A stretch of DNA of 64,000 nt, taken from an uncultured Eubacteriales bacterium. GTDB taxonomy: Bacteria > Bacillota > Clostridia > Christensenellales > Aristaeellaceae. The notes below the pieces were generated by a model, which was not told the DNA's origin, ran no database searches, and worked only from the letters and a program-made list of their open reading frames with translations. This document shows positions 25,046 through 33,938 of this stretch, in pieces. Location of the stretch: assembly GCA_902793605.1 (NCBI GenBank), contig CADBEB010000005.1, positions 42,014 through 106,013 of the forward strand. The letters run 5' to 3'. Positions within the stretch are counted from its first letter, which is position 1. Each line of letters starts with the position of its first letter. The position numbers were made by a program, and so were the translations under genes.

Positions 25046-26191
25046 ATTTGGATCCTCTGATTTCCAGCGCTCTTTGAAATAACTGATCAGGCAGCGGATG
25101 TCCCGGAGGGTGGTACCCTGCAGGTTGGAGTTGAAGGCGCCGACGAGGACGGACATCATCACGGGGCCGCCGATCAGGCCGATGATGCCGCCGATGCGCA
25201 TGCCCGCGAACATGCCGATAAGGCTCTGCAGGGGGGTGATCCCGATATTGTCGGACATAAATTTCGGCTCCAGCAGCCGGCGGAGGATCTGCAGCCCGAG
25301 GGTGAGACACAGGAGCATCAGCCCGGTGCTCGGATTACCGAGGAGGAACTGCAGGATGCTCATTATGATGTAGGGCAAGCCGCTTCCGATCATGGGGATC
25401 AGTTCCATACAGCCCATGAAGAAGGCTGTGATGCCGGCATAGCGGAAGCGGAAGAGGGACAGGACGATCCACGACAGGATCCACACCATCAGGCCGAAGG
25501 TAAACTGCACGCGCAGGTAGCCGCTCAGGCTCCGGAGAGCGGACCTGGTCAGCTTTGAAACATTGCTGTCCTGATTTCTGCGGCTGCCGCCCGGCAGGTG
25601 GCTGCGGATCTCGGAATAATTCTTCGCGATGAAGTACAGCCCCATAACAAGGAAGCTGGTATAGATCAGGTAATAAGGCAGGGAGGCGGCCAGCTGGACA
25701 GAGAAGGCGACCAGCTGCTCGGCGGCTTCAGAACCCCACTCACCGAGGCGGTTGATCATATTGTTGACCGCGTTGCGAAGCCAGGACTCCACCCCGGGGC
25801 CGGCGGAGGCGCCGACGCCGGTGAGCAGGTTGTTCATGGCGGCACGGATGGAGTTGATGCTGTCGGTAACCACGTCGCCGGAGTTGTTGACGATATTGGA
25901 GACCTGGCCGATGCCGAAGGTGAAGAGCCAGATCAGGATCGCGAGCACAACCGCCGTAACGATCAGCACAACGATGATCGAAGCAAGCCCCCGTTTGAAT
26001 TTAAGCTTGTTCTGCAGGAAACCGATCAGCGGCTGCAGCACAGCGGCCAGCGGGATCGCGATGATGAAGGGGGAGAACATGCTCCACACCCAGGGAACGA
26101 TCCAGACGAAGACGGCGATGACGATCAGCAGGCACAGGAATTTAAAGGCAAGACGCTCAGCGGCTTTCCTTTCCTCTGTCATTGTGCTCAC
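25025..26191 (-). CDS. AI-2E family transporter (PF01594)
   Basis: The 388-residue membrane protein has about eight hydrophobic helices and the family's layout: an N-terminal helix pair (FLCLLIVIAVFVWIVPWVW, FIIAIPLAAVLQPLIGFL), a long extracytoplasmic loop after residue 100, and C-terminal helices with ELIPMIGSGLPYI and GMFAGMRIGGIIGLIGGPV. The name comes from one E. coli autoinducer exporter. Other members are Na/H antiporters or sporulation proteins (YtvI), so the cargo here is not assigned. It is a single gene convergent with the DtxR-type gene. Confidence 0.88.
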   Translation of the reverse strand: MSTMTEERKAAERLAFKFLCLLIVIAVFVWIVPWVWSMFSPFIIAIPLAAVLQPLIGFLQNKLKFKRGLASIIVVLIVTAVVLAILIWLFTFGIGQVSNIVNNSGDVVTDSINSIRAAMNNLLTGVGASAGPGVESWLRNAVNNMINRLGEWGSEAAEQLVAFSVQLAASLPYYLIYTSFLVMGLYFIAKNYSEIRSHLPGGSRRNQDSNVSKLTRSALRSLSGYLRVQFTFGLMVWILSWIVLSLFRFRYAGITAFFMGCMELIPMIGSGLPYIIMSILQFLLGNPSTGLMLLCLTLGLQILRRLLEPKFMSDNIGITPLQSLIGMFAGMRIGGIIGLIGGPVMMSVLVGAFNSNLQGTTLRDIRCLISYFKERWKSEDPNKPVQSK

Positions 26192-26278
26192 CGTCCCGGC
26201 CCGGGCAAAGCCCGTTAGTTCTTTTATTTTACGCTATTTGAAGGCGCTTTGCAAGCCGGCCGGCGCTCTTTTTTGCGC

Positions 26279-26307
26279 TTGTTCAATAAGGCCGGATGGT
26301 GTATAAT
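26279..26307 (+). promoter_or_regulatory. Promoter of the orphan sensor gene and perhaps purA
   Basis: TTGTTC and TATAAT are separated by 17 bases, 50 bases upstream of the start at 26358. Confidence 0.65.
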
Positions 26308-26357
26308 AACTCCGTCTGTGGACTTTGCCAGAATGAAACGGAAAAGGAGCGACAGAA

Positions 26358-27236
26358 ATGAAGAACGGGAAGAACAGAAAGGGCTCGGGAATCTCCATCA
26401 AGCTGGTCCATGCGGCGATGCTGATCCTGGGCGTACTGCTGATCGCGCTTCTGATCTTTACCAACATCAGGACATCGTCGGTCTTCACGCGGCTGAACAA
26501 GGAGACCGGGAATTATATCGTCCGGCAGAAGGCGGCCCACGACCTGATGGAGGCTTCCGACTACCTGACGGAGATGACCCAGCGGTTCACCCTGGAAGGG
26601 GACACCCAGTACCTGGACAATTATTTCGAGGAAGCTTTCGGCAACAAACGCCGCGAGGCCTCCATCACCACCATGGCGGAGAATGAGGCGGAGCAGACCC
26701 TGATCGACCAGATCCAGGCGGCGCTGAACGAGTCCAACTCCCTGATGTTCCGCGAGTATTACGCGATGAAGCTGGTGATCGACGCGAAGGAGATCAAAAC
26801 CTATCCGGATACCCTCCGCGGTGTCGAACTGAAGGAAGAGGATATCTACAAGTCACCTGAAGAGAAGATGGATCTGGCCCAGAAGATGGTCATGGGTACG
26901 GAATATTACGCGAAGAAAGAAATCATCCGGAACGATCTGAAGGCCGGCCTGAACACGCTGGACAACATGATGACCGCCGCACGGACGGAGACTACGGCCC
27001 AGCTGAACAGCGAGCTGGAAAGGACGCGGATCTTCATCATCATCGTGGCTGTCCTGCTGCTGGTTATTATCGGCCTGTCGGCCTATCTGGGCACGATCCC
27101 GCTGATCAGGGCGGAACAGTGCGCGAAGAAGGGCGAAGCGGTGCCGGTGATCGGCTCGAAGGAATTCAGGTATATGGCGGAAAGCTACAATAAAATGACC
27201 GGCGCGAAGGAAGAGGACGAGGAAAACGACGACTGA
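26358..27236 (+). CDS. Orphan membrane sensor-like protein with extracellular helical bundle
   Basis: The 292-residue protein has a short basic cytoplasmic tail, a membrane helix (about 16-38) and an outside region of about 180 mostly helical residues resembling a four-helix-bundle ligand domain. A second membrane helix (about 228-250, FIIIVAVLLLVIIGLSAYLG) is followed by a short cytoplasmic end (PLIRAEQCAKKGEAVPVIGSKEFRYMAESYNKM). That end looks like the segment linking a membrane to an output domain. No kinase, GGDEF or methyl-accepting domain follows before the stop. Similar N-termini are found on GGDEF proteins. It may signal through a partner or be a truncated receptor. It lies 25 bases upstream of purA. 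Confidence 0.7.
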   Translation: MKNGKNRKGSGISIKLVHAAMLILGVLLIALLIFTNIRTSSVFTRLNKETGNYIVRQKAAHDLMEASDYLTEMTQRFTLEGDTQYLDNYFEEAFGNKRREASITTMAENEAEQTLIDQIQAALNESNSLMFREYYAMKLVIDAKEIKTYPDTLRGVELKEEDIYKSPEEKMDLAQKMVMGTEYYAKKEIIRNDLKAGLNTLDNMMTAARTETTAQLNSELERTRIFIIIVAVLLLVIIGLSAYLGTIPLIRAEQCAKKGEAVPVIGSKEFRYMAESYNKMTGAKEEDEENDD

Positions 27237-27261
27237 GCGGCGGGACCGGAGGAAACCAGAC

Positions 27262-28536
27262 ATGGCATGTACAGCAATCGTAGGGATCAACTGGGGTGAC
27301 GAAGGCAAGGGCCGGATGGTGGACCTGCTGACGGAACAGTTCGATATCGTGGTTCGGTACCAGGGCGGCGGGAACGCCGGCCATACAGTCATCAACGAAT
27401 ACGGAAAATTCGCACTGCACCTGCTGCCTTCCGGCATCTTCCGGAAGGGCGTGGTCAACGTGCTCGGAAACGGCGTGGCGATGGACCCGGAGAGCCTGAT
27501 GAACGAGATCCGGGACGTGGCGGACAAGGGCGTTGCCGTAACGCCGGAAAACCTGAAGATCAGCGACCGGGCGAGCCTGCTCCTGCCCTGGCACAGGAAG
27601 CTGGACGAACTGGAAGAGATGCGCCTGGCGGATAAGAAATACGGCTCCACCAAGCAGGGTATCGCACCGTTCTACAGCGACAAGTACCAGAAGAAGACGG
27701 TCATGGCCGGGGAGCTGTTCTATCCGGACGTGCTCGAAGCACACCTGAAGGACCTGATGGAATGGAAGAACCTCACCCTGAAAGGTGTGTACGGGGCAGA
27801 ACCCTATACCTGGGAGGATCTGAAGAAATGGCTGGAGACCAGCTGCGAAGCGATCCGTCCCTATATCTGCAATACCGGCGCGCTGCTGCGCAAGGCGCAG
27901 AAGGACGGAAAACGGATCCTGTTCGAGGCGCAGCTCGGTTCCCTGCGCGACCTGGACTACGGTATCTATCCGATGACGACCTCGTCCAACACGATCGCGT
28001 CATTCGCGCCGGTGGGAAGCGGCCTGCCGGGGGCGGACATCGAGCGGATCATCGGCGTGGTGAAGGCTTATTCGACCTGCGTGGGCGAAGGCCCGTTCGT
28101 GTGCGAGATGTTCGGCGAGGAGGCGGAGCGCCTGCGGGAAGCGGGGAGCGAGTACGGCGCGAAGACCGGACGGCCCCGCCGGGTCGGACCGATCGACCTG
28201 GTCGCCACCCGTTACGGTGTGGAGGTCCAGGCGGCGACGGAGATCGCCCTGACCAAGCTGGATGTGCTGAGCGACATGGACGAGATCCCGGTGTGCGCCC
28301 GCTATCTGCTTGACGGAGAGGAAACGGATGAGTTCCCCTTCCCGGCAGCGCTTGGCAAGTGCAAGCCGGTGATGACGAAGGTGCCCGGCTGGAAGAGCGA
28401 CATCAGCAGGATCCGGAAATGGGAAGACCTGCCGGAAACGGCCAGGAACTATGTCGAGATGATCGAACAGGCGATCGGCTGCCCGGTCAAGTGGGTCAGT
28501 GTGGGACCGGAGCGCGAGAGCATCATCATGAGATGA
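27262..28536 (+). CDS. purA: Adenylosuccinate synthetase
   Basis: The 424-residue enzyme begins with the GTP-binding motif GINWGDEGKGRMVDLL, including the catalytic Asp and Gly-Asp-Glu-Gly-Lys loop. It also contains YQGGGNAGHTV, the QLGSLRDLDYGIYPMTTSSNT block (here split by position near residue 215), and the C-terminal base-recognition region TGRPRRVGPIDLVATRYG. It converts IMP, aspartate and GTP to adenylosuccinate in AMP synthesis. GGAGGA precedes the ATG. purB, the next enzyme of the same branch, follows after 43 bases. Confidence 0.97.
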   Translation: MACTAIVGINWGDEGKGRMVDLLTEQFDIVVRYQGGGNAGHTVINEYGKFALHLLPSGIFRKGVVNVLGNGVAMDPESLMNEIRDVADKGVAVTPENLKISDRASLLLPWHRKLDELEEMRLADKKYGSTKQGIAPFYSDKYQKKTVMAGELFYPDVLEAHLKDLMEWKNLTLKGVYGAEPYTWEDLKKWLETSCEAIRPYICNTGALLRKAQKDGKRILFEAQLGSLRDLDYGIYPMTTSSNTIASFAPVGSGLPGADIERIIGVVKAYSTCVGEGPFVCEMFGEEAERLREAGSEYGAKTGRPRRVGPIDLVATRYGVEVQAATEIALTKLDVLSDMDEIPVCARYLLDGEETDEFPFPAALGKCKPVMTKVPGWKSDISRIRKWEDLPETARNYVEMIEQAIGCPVKWVSVGPERESIIMR

Positions 28537-28567
28537 TTCATCATTCAGAATTCATAATTAATATCCG
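28534..28567 (+). repeat. Short intergenic repeat, copy 2 (core TCATTCAGAATT)
   Basis: This AT-rich stretch starts at the purA stop and contains the same 12-base core as 11513-11524, followed by CATAATTAATAT. It fills the purA-purB gap. Confidence 0.4.
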
Positions 28568-28579
28568 ATGGAGAAGAGT

Positions 28580-29995
28580 ATGACCGGACAGTATGAAACG
28601 CCGCTGAGTTCAAGGTACGCCTCACAATACATGCTGGAGCTGTTTTCCGCGGACACCCGCTACCGCACCTGGCGGAAGCTGTGGGTGGCGCTGGCAAAGG
28701 CGGAGATGGAGCTCGGCCTGCCGGTGACGCAGGAACAGGTGGACGAACTGGCGGCGCACATCGACGATATCGACTATGAGTGCGTAAAACAGAGGGAAAA
28801 GAAAGTCCGCCACGACGTGATGGCACACGTCTATGCCTACGGCAAGGCGGCTCCCGGCGCGGCCGGCATCATCCACCTGGGTGCGACGAGCTGCTACGTG
28901 ACTGATAACGCGGATCTGGTCATTTACCGCGACGGTCTCCGCCATCTGCGCGGGGCACTGCTCGGCGCGATGAAGAGCCTGTGTGACTTTGCGGAGAAGT
29001 TCAAGGACCTGCCGACCCTGGGCTACACCCACTACCAGCCGGCGCAGCCGGTGACTGTGGGCAAGCGGGCATCCCTGTGGCTGCAGGATTTTGCCTCCGA
29101 TCTGGAGGAAATCGACTTCGTGATCGATCACCTGCGCTTCCTGGGCTGTCGGGGAACCACCGGTACGGAAGCGAGCTTCATGGACCTGTTCGAAGGCGAT
29201 GAGGCGAAGATCGACGAGATGAACCGCCGGATCGCCGGGACGTTCGGCTTCTCCGAGTGCTTCTCGGTCAGCGGCCAGACCTATCCGCGCAAGGCTGACA
29301 GCCGGATCCTGAACGCGCTGAGCGCGATCGCCCAGAGCGCCTACCGGATGGCGAACGATATCCGCCTGCTGCAGCACGACCGGCAGATCGACGAGCCCTT
29401 CGAGGAGAATCAGATCGGCTCCTCCGCCATGGCTTACAAGCGGAATCCGATGCGCTGCGAACGGGTCTGCTCCCTGGCGCGCTACCTGATGGCGGACGCG
29501 GCGAACGCGCCGATGACCGCCTCGGTACAGTGGATGGAGCGGACGCTGGACGACAGCGCCAACCGGCGCATTTCCATTCCGGAAGCGTTCCTTTGCGCGG
29601 ACGCGATCCTGAAGCTGATCCGGAACATCGCGGGCGGGCTGCGCGTAAACGAAAAGGTGATCGACCGAACCCTGCGGGAATACATGCCTTTCATCGCGAC
29701 AGAGAACCTGATGATGGAAGCGGTGAAGCGCGGCGGGAACCGACAGCAGCTACATGAGATCATCCGCCGCTGCTCCATGGCAGCCACGGAGAAGATGAAG
29801 CAGGGTGAACCCTGCGACCTGCTGGCGCGGCTGGCGGCGGAGAAGGAGTTCGGCATGACCGAGGAAGAGATGCGGGCCGTGCTCGAGCCGTCGAAGTATA
29901 CCGGAAGGTGCGGCGCGCAGGTAACGGCGCTGGTTGCGAAGATCCGGCCGCTGCTGGAAGGCGCCGAGGAGAGTTCTGAGACGATCGACTTGTAA
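28580..29995 (+). CDS. purB: Adenylosuccinate lyase
   Basis: The 471-residue enzyme belongs to the fumarase/aspartase superfamily. Landmarks are KVRHDVMAHVYAYG, LGATSCYVTDNADL, TLGYTHYQPAQPVTVGKRASLW (catalytic His in THYQ) and the signature GSSAMAYKRNPMRCERV near residue 280. It cleaves adenylosuccinate to AMP and also the SAICAR step of purine synthesis. I choose ATG 28580 because GGAG lies six bases upstream of it; the ATG at 28568 has no ribosome site. It follows purA and precedes trmB by 15 bases. Confidence 0.96.
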   Translation: MTGQYETPLSSRYASQYMLELFSADTRYRTWRKLWVALAKAEMELGLPVTQEQVDELAAHIDDIDYECVKQREKKVRHDVMAHVYAYGKAAPGAAGIIHLGATSCYVTDNADLVIYRDGLRHLRGALLGAMKSLCDFAEKFKDLPTLGYTHYQPAQPVTVGKRASLWLQDFASDLEEIDFVIDHLRFLGCRGTTGTEASFMDLFEGDEAKIDEMNRRIAGTFGFSECFSVSGQTYPRKADSRILNALSAIAQSAYRMANDIRLLQHDRQIDEPFEENQIGSSAMAYKRNPMRCERVCSLARYLMADAANAPMTASVQWMERTLDDSANRRISIPEAFLCADAILKLIRNIAGGLRVNEKVIDRTLREYMPFIATENLMMEAVKRGGNRQQLHEIIRRCSMAATEKMKQGEPCDLLARLAAEKEFGMTEEEMRAVLEPSKYTGRCGAQVTALVAKIRPLLEGAEESSETIDL

Positions 29996-30010
29996 GAAGG
30001 TAATCGACCG

Positions 30011-30736
30011 ATGCACATGAGGACCAAAAAGTGGGCAAGACCTGAGCTTCAGGCCTGCCCCTTCTTTATTGATTCAATCAAGGGCCCGGACGCGGAGGAC
30101 GGCGTCCTGAAGGGCACGTGGCGGAAGCGCTTCGCGGACCCGGAGTTGCCTCTGCACCTGGAGATGGGCTGCGGCAAGGCAGTGAGTACGGCAAAGATGA
30201 TCGCGGACAATCCGGGCGTGAACTATGTCGCCAGCGACCTGAGCGCGGACGTGCTGGGCGTTGCCCGGCGGAACATTGTTTCCGGCTGCGGGGGAAACCC
30301 GGGAAACGTGCAGCTGCTGATGGCTGATATCTGCTTCGTGGACAAGCTCTTCGCGAAGGAGGATGCGCCGGAGCGGATCTATATCCATTTCTGCAATCCG
30401 TGGACCGAGCACCTCCGGCATGAGAAGCGCCGCCTGACCCATCCGCGGCAGCTGATGCAGTACCGGAAGTTCCTGAAGGAGAACGGGGAGATCTGGTTCA
30501 AGACGGACGACGACGTGCTGTTTGACGATTCGCTGATCTACTTTGAGATGTGCGGCTTCGAACCGGTGACACTCGGGCGGGATCTGCACCGGGACGGTTT
30601 CGGGCCGAACTGGGTGAGCGAACACGAGGAAAAATATATGGCACAGGGGGTGCCGATCAAATACGGGGTCTTCCGGATGAAACCGGAAGTACAGGATTTC
30701 GATCCGACCCGATTCCATCTGAAGCGGGGAGTATGA
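30011..30736 (+). CDS. trmB: tRNA (guanine-N7-)-methyltransferase
   Basis: The 241-residue protein is a Rossmann SAM-dependent methyltransferase. Its features are LHLEMGCGKAVSTAKMI (SAM-binding GxGxG variant near residue 50), NYVASDLSADVL, the catalytic region IYIHFCNPWTEHLRHEKRRLTHPRQL, and FKTDDDVLFDDSL. These match TrmB, which makes m7G46 in tRNA. In most TrmB the motif reads NFSDPWPK; here it is CNPWTEH, a common clostridial variant. It is probably transcribed with purA-purB. Confidence 0.95.
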   Translation: MHMRTKKWARPELQACPFFIDSIKGPDAEDGVLKGTWRKRFADPELPLHLEMGCGKAVSTAKMIADNPGVNYVASDLSADVLGVARRNIVSGCGGNPGNVQLLMADICFVDKLFAKEDAPERIYIHFCNPWTEHLRHEKRRLTHPRQLMQYRKFLKENGEIWFKTDDDVLFDDSLIYFEMCGFEPVTLGRDLHRDGFGPNWVSEHEEKYMAQGVPIKYGVFRMKPEVQDFDPTRFHLKRGV

Positions 30737-30767
30737 CGCGGAGAGTTTAAAGAACCGTCCCCGCCGT

Positions 30768-30794
30768 CCCGCTTTGGGGAGCGGGTTGATTTTG
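30768..30794 (+). terminator. Terminator after trmB
   Basis: CCCGCT pairs with AGCGGG across a six-base loop, followed by a T-rich tail that overlaps the next promoter's -35 box. Confidence 0.5.
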
Positions 30795-30814
30795 AGGCAC
30801 ATAAGTGATAGAAT
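30786..30814 (+). promoter_or_regulatory. Promoter of the HD-GYP/GGDEF-tetR unit
   Basis: TTGATT and TAGAAT are separated by 17 bases, 55 bases upstream of the start at 30870. Confidence 0.6.
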
Positions 30815-30869
30815 TACTATCATGGACAGAAATTGAAAATGAACAGCTGCGGCAGCGGAGGATTTCGGT

Positions 30870-33137
30870 ATGAATCCGATCGAAGAGCGGGATAATCCCC
30901 GGACCCTGAAGGAGTGGTGGACACTCCTGGGCAGGCCGATCTACGAAGGGGACCGGCTGAAGGGCAACCTGGCTGCGCTGACGGCAGCCGGGCTCATTGC
31001 GGCGATCCTCGGGCTGGTCCTCCTCGTGATGAACGTACTTCAGCCGGAACTGAGCATTCCGAAGATCATCATGTCCAACGTGACGCTGCTTGGCGGCGCA
31101 AGCTGTGCCTATCTGGCCCATTTCCGGAGGGACCGGAAGTCGGCGGTCATGATTCCCACACTGTTCTGCTGCTTTGTATTCACATTCTATGCGCTGACCG
31201 GCTATGCCGAGGGAACGGGGATCCTCTGGTCGATCATCCTGCCGATCGGCATGTGCTATTTTGTCGGCGTCCGGCACGGTGTCATCCTTTCCGTATATTA
31301 TTCCATCCTTTATGTGCTGGTCTTCTATACCCCGCTGGGCAATTCCCTGAAAATCTATTATACGGATGCTTTCTGCACGCGCTTTCCGATGATGTATGCG
31401 GGCCTGACGGCTTTTACTGCCATCGCCATGATCCAGTATCACCGGACGGCGCTGTTTGAGATCGACCATACGAACCGGCTGAACGAGGAAGTGAAGCGGC
31501 AGACAGCCGTGGCGGAGGAGCGGAGCCGGAAAATCGAACAGATGTCCTTCCAGACGATCCAGACGCTGGCGAACGCGATCGACGCGAAGGATCCGTACAC
31601 GAAAGGCCATTCCACCCGGGTCGGCGCGTATTCGGTGGCGATCGCGGGGGCGCTGGGCTGGAACCAGAACCGGATCAACGACCTGCACTATGCCGCTCTG
31701 CTCCATGATATCGGCAAGATCGGCGTGCCCGACTCCATCCTGAACAAGCCCCGGCGGCTGACGGACGTGGAGTACGACATCATCAAATCGCATACGACGA
31801 TGGGCGGCGATATCCTGCGGGACAGAATCATCATCAGGAACGCGGAGGACGTGGCCCGGAGCCACCATGAGCGCTATGACGGCAGGGGTTATCCGCGGGG
31901 CCTGAAGGGAGAGGAGATCTCCGAGGAGGCCCGGATCGTCGGAATCGCGGACGCTTTTGACGCGATGAGCTCCAACCGTGTTTACCGGCCGGCCTGTGAA
32001 CCGGATTTTATCCGGCATGAGCTCGTCGAGGGCAGAGGAAAGCAGTTTGACCCGCACTTCACCGACGTTTTCATGAAACTGTGGGACGAAGGAAAACTCG
32101 ATGCCATCCTTGCCGGCGACGGACAGGAGGACGACGGCCGGGAGATTGAGGCGTCCTCCGCACTGCTGCAGGAAGTGATGGAGGCTTTTGCCATCAAGAC
32201 CGCGGCGGACCAGACGGATGTCGTCACCGGGATCATGAGCCGGACCACCGGCGAGGCCGAGATCGCCAGGTGCATGAAGGAAGAGCCTGGCTGCTTCGTG
32301 TTCTTCGATATGGATAACCTCAAGCTGATCAACGATACCAACGGCCACGAAGCCGGGGACCGGGCGCTTCACCTGCTGGGCGGGATCCTGCTGGAGAACA
32401 GCGCGGACAGCCTCTGCTGCCGACTGGGAGGGGATGAGTTCCTTTTCTTCATGAAGAACGTGACGCCGGAAGAGGCGGAAGAACGGGTCAGGAAGATCAT
32501 CAGCGGGTTTAACGAGAAGAAGACCGCGGACACCGGAATCGCTGCGGCTTCCCTGTCCGCCGGCATGGTGATGGTGACGCCGGCCGATACCTATACCGTA
32601 GCGTACAACAAGGCGGACAAGGCCCTGTACCATGTGAAGCAGAACGGTAAGTGCGGCTGCTACTTCTACCGGGACGTTTCCGCGGATCTGACGAACGAAC
32701 TGGTGGATGTGAACCGCCTGGTCCGCGGGATCCGGAACAGCGGAAGCTATCAGGGCGCGATGGATGTTGAATACCGGCAGTTCGCGAAGCTGTATGAATT
32801 CGTGACGAACCTTGAGAAGCGCTTCGACCAGCAGTTCAGTCTGGTCATGATCACGCTGGAAAACCCGGCCGGGAACGCGGCACAGCTGGAGGAACTGGAG
32901 AAATCCATGTTCTGCATGGAACAGGCGATCCGTCAGACGATCCGGAACGTGGATGTGCTGACGCGCTACAGCCGGCAGCAGTTTCTGATCATCCTGCTGG
33001 GCGCGGACCCGGAAGGGGTGCGGACAGTGGTCGACCGGATCTTCAAGGGATACTACAAGATGAACGGCGGCAGCCCGTTCACGCCGGCCTGGTCCATGGC
33101 GGACCCGGCGGACGGAGAGGGGAATGTCTGTGCATAA
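30870..33137 (+). CDS. Membrane HD-GYP phosphodiesterase fused to GGDEF diguanylate cyclase
   Basis: The 755-residue protein starts with five to six membrane helices (about 30-200) and a short coiled coil (about 205-230). The HD-GYP domain (about 230-420) is intact: H279-D280 in LLHDIGKIGVP and HHERYDGRGYPRGL. The GGDEF domain (about 445-610) has an intact RLGGDEF at 518-524 and FFDMDNLKLINDTNGHEAGD, but no RxxD inhibitory site at the usual distance. A third region (about 620-745) resembles a degenerate GGDEF fold. The protein could both break and make cyclic di-GMP. It overlaps the TetR gene by 14 bases. Confidence 0.93.
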   Translation: MNPIEERDNPRTLKEWWTLLGRPIYEGDRLKGNLAALTAAGLIAAILGLVLLVMNVLQPELSIPKIIMSNVTLLGGASCAYLAHFRRDRKSAVMIPTLFCCFVFTFYALTGYAEGTGILWSIILPIGMCYFVGVRHGVILSVYYSILYVLVFYTPLGNSLKIYYTDAFCTRFPMMYAGLTAFTAIAMIQYHRTALFEIDHTNRLNEEVKRQTAVAEERSRKIEQMSFQTIQTLANAIDAKDPYTKGHSTRVGAYSVAIAGALGWNQNRINDLHYAALLHDIGKIGVPDSILNKPRRLTDVEYDIIKSHTTMGGDILRDRIIIRNAEDVARSHHERYDGRGYPRGLKGEEISEEARIVGIADAFDAMSSNRVYRPACEPDFIRHELVEGRGKQFDPHFTDVFMKLWDEGKLDAILAGDGQEDDGREIEASSALLQEVMEAFAIKTAADQTDVVTGIMSRTTGEAEIARCMKEEPGCFVFFDMDNLKLINDTNGHEAGDRALHLLGGILLENSADSLCCRLGGDEFLFFMKNVTPEEAEERVRKIISGFNEKKTADTGIAAASLSAGMVMVTPADTYTVAYNKADKALYHVKQNGKCGCYFYRDVSADLTNELVDVNRLVRGIRNSGSYQGAMDVEYRQFAKLYEFVTNLEKRFDQQFSLVMITLENPAGNAAQLEELEKSMFCMEQAIRQTIRNVDVLTRYSRQQFLIILLGADPEGVRTVVDRIFKGYYKMNGGSPFTPAWSMADPADGEGNVCA

Positions 33138-33777
33138 CCCGAAGAAGGACGCGGATCAGAAGGCGGCCAACCGCCGGAAACTCCTGGAAGCGGGATACCG
33201 CCTGTTCACCGGGAAAACCATCGACGGCGTATCGCTGGAGATGGTCGCAAAGGAAGCCGGGATCGGCGTGGCGACGCTGTATCGCTATTTCGGCAACAAG
33301 ACGGACCTGGCGATCGCTGTATCCGTCTGGAAGTGGCAGGAATACCTTGAGCAGATCCGGCATCGGACGGACGTGGAACGGCAGAATCTGACCGGAGCGG
33401 AAAACTTTACCGTTTACCTGAACTCTTTCCTGAACCTGTACCGGGAACGCCGGGATCTGCTCCGCTACAACCAGTTCTTCAACGTCTACCTTCAGCACGC
33501 CGGCGCGGACAAGGGGCGAATGGCTCCGTACGAGCAGGTGATCGGCGGATTTGCGGATCTTTTTCGCGCAATCTGGGAAAAGGGAGCAGAGGACGGCACC
33601 CTGCGGACGGAGATCCCGTGGCAGCAGGCCTTCTCTGTCACGCTGCACATGATGCTGGCAGCCGTCACGCGCTATGCGGTCGGTCTGGCCTACCAGCCAG
33701 AGGGAGGAAGCGGACCGGAGGAGGAGCTGACGCTGCTCCGGGATATGATAGTGAAACAATACAGCTGCGTTGCATAA
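33124..33777 (+). CDS. TetR/AcrR family transcriptional regulator
   Basis: The 217-residue protein has a TetR-type helix-turn-helix at about 18-64 (RRKLLEAGYRLFTGKTIDGV, VAKEAGIGVATLYRYFGNKTDL) and a helical ligand-binding C-terminus. The start lies inside the end of the HD-GYP/GGDEF gene, so both are made from one message. That suggests the regulator controls this unit or responds to the same cue. No palindromic TetR operator stands out in the promoter region at 30786-30814. Confidence 0.9.
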   Translation: MSVHNPKKDADQKAANRRKLLEAGYRLFTGKTIDGVSLEMVAKEAGIGVATLYRYFGNKTDLAIAVSVWKWQEYLEQIRHRTDVERQNLTGAENFTVYLNSFLNLYRERRDLLRYNQFFNVYLQHAGADKGRMAPYEQVIGGFADLFRAIWEKGAEDGTLRTEIPWQQAFSVTLHMMLAAVTRYAVGLAYQPEGGSGPEEELTLLRDMIVKQYSCVA

Positions 33778-33812
33778 AAACCCTGTGAACCCTTGTTTAT
33801 CCGTTGTATTTA

Positions 33813-33856
33813 TGCATAATATTCATCAATATAAAAAATAAATGAATAAAAATGCA
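33813..33856 (+). promoter_or_regulatory. Two ARG-box-like palindromes
   Basis: TGAAT-AAAA-ATGCA (33843-33856) fits the ArgR/AhrC consensus half-sites TGNAT-N4-ATNCA exactly. TGCAT-AAT-ATTCA (33813-33825) fits with one base less in the spacer. They lie directly upstream of the -35 box of an amino-acid transporter promoter, so arginine-repressor control is plausible. The 30-base centre spacing differs from the usual 21, so confidence is limited. Confidence 0.4.
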
Positions 33857-33865
33857 GAAAACCCA

Positions 33866-33894
33866 TTGACAAGGGTCAGGGGTGGTGCTATACT
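33866..33894 (+). promoter_or_regulatory. Promoter of the second amino-acid ABC importer
   Basis: TTGACA (33866-33871) and TATACT (33889-33894) are separated by 17 bases, 44 bases upstream of the chosen start. Confidence 0.85.
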
Positions 33895-33938
33895 GACGCC
33901 ATTCCACAGGAGATAAGGATTTTGAGGAGGAAATGAAG

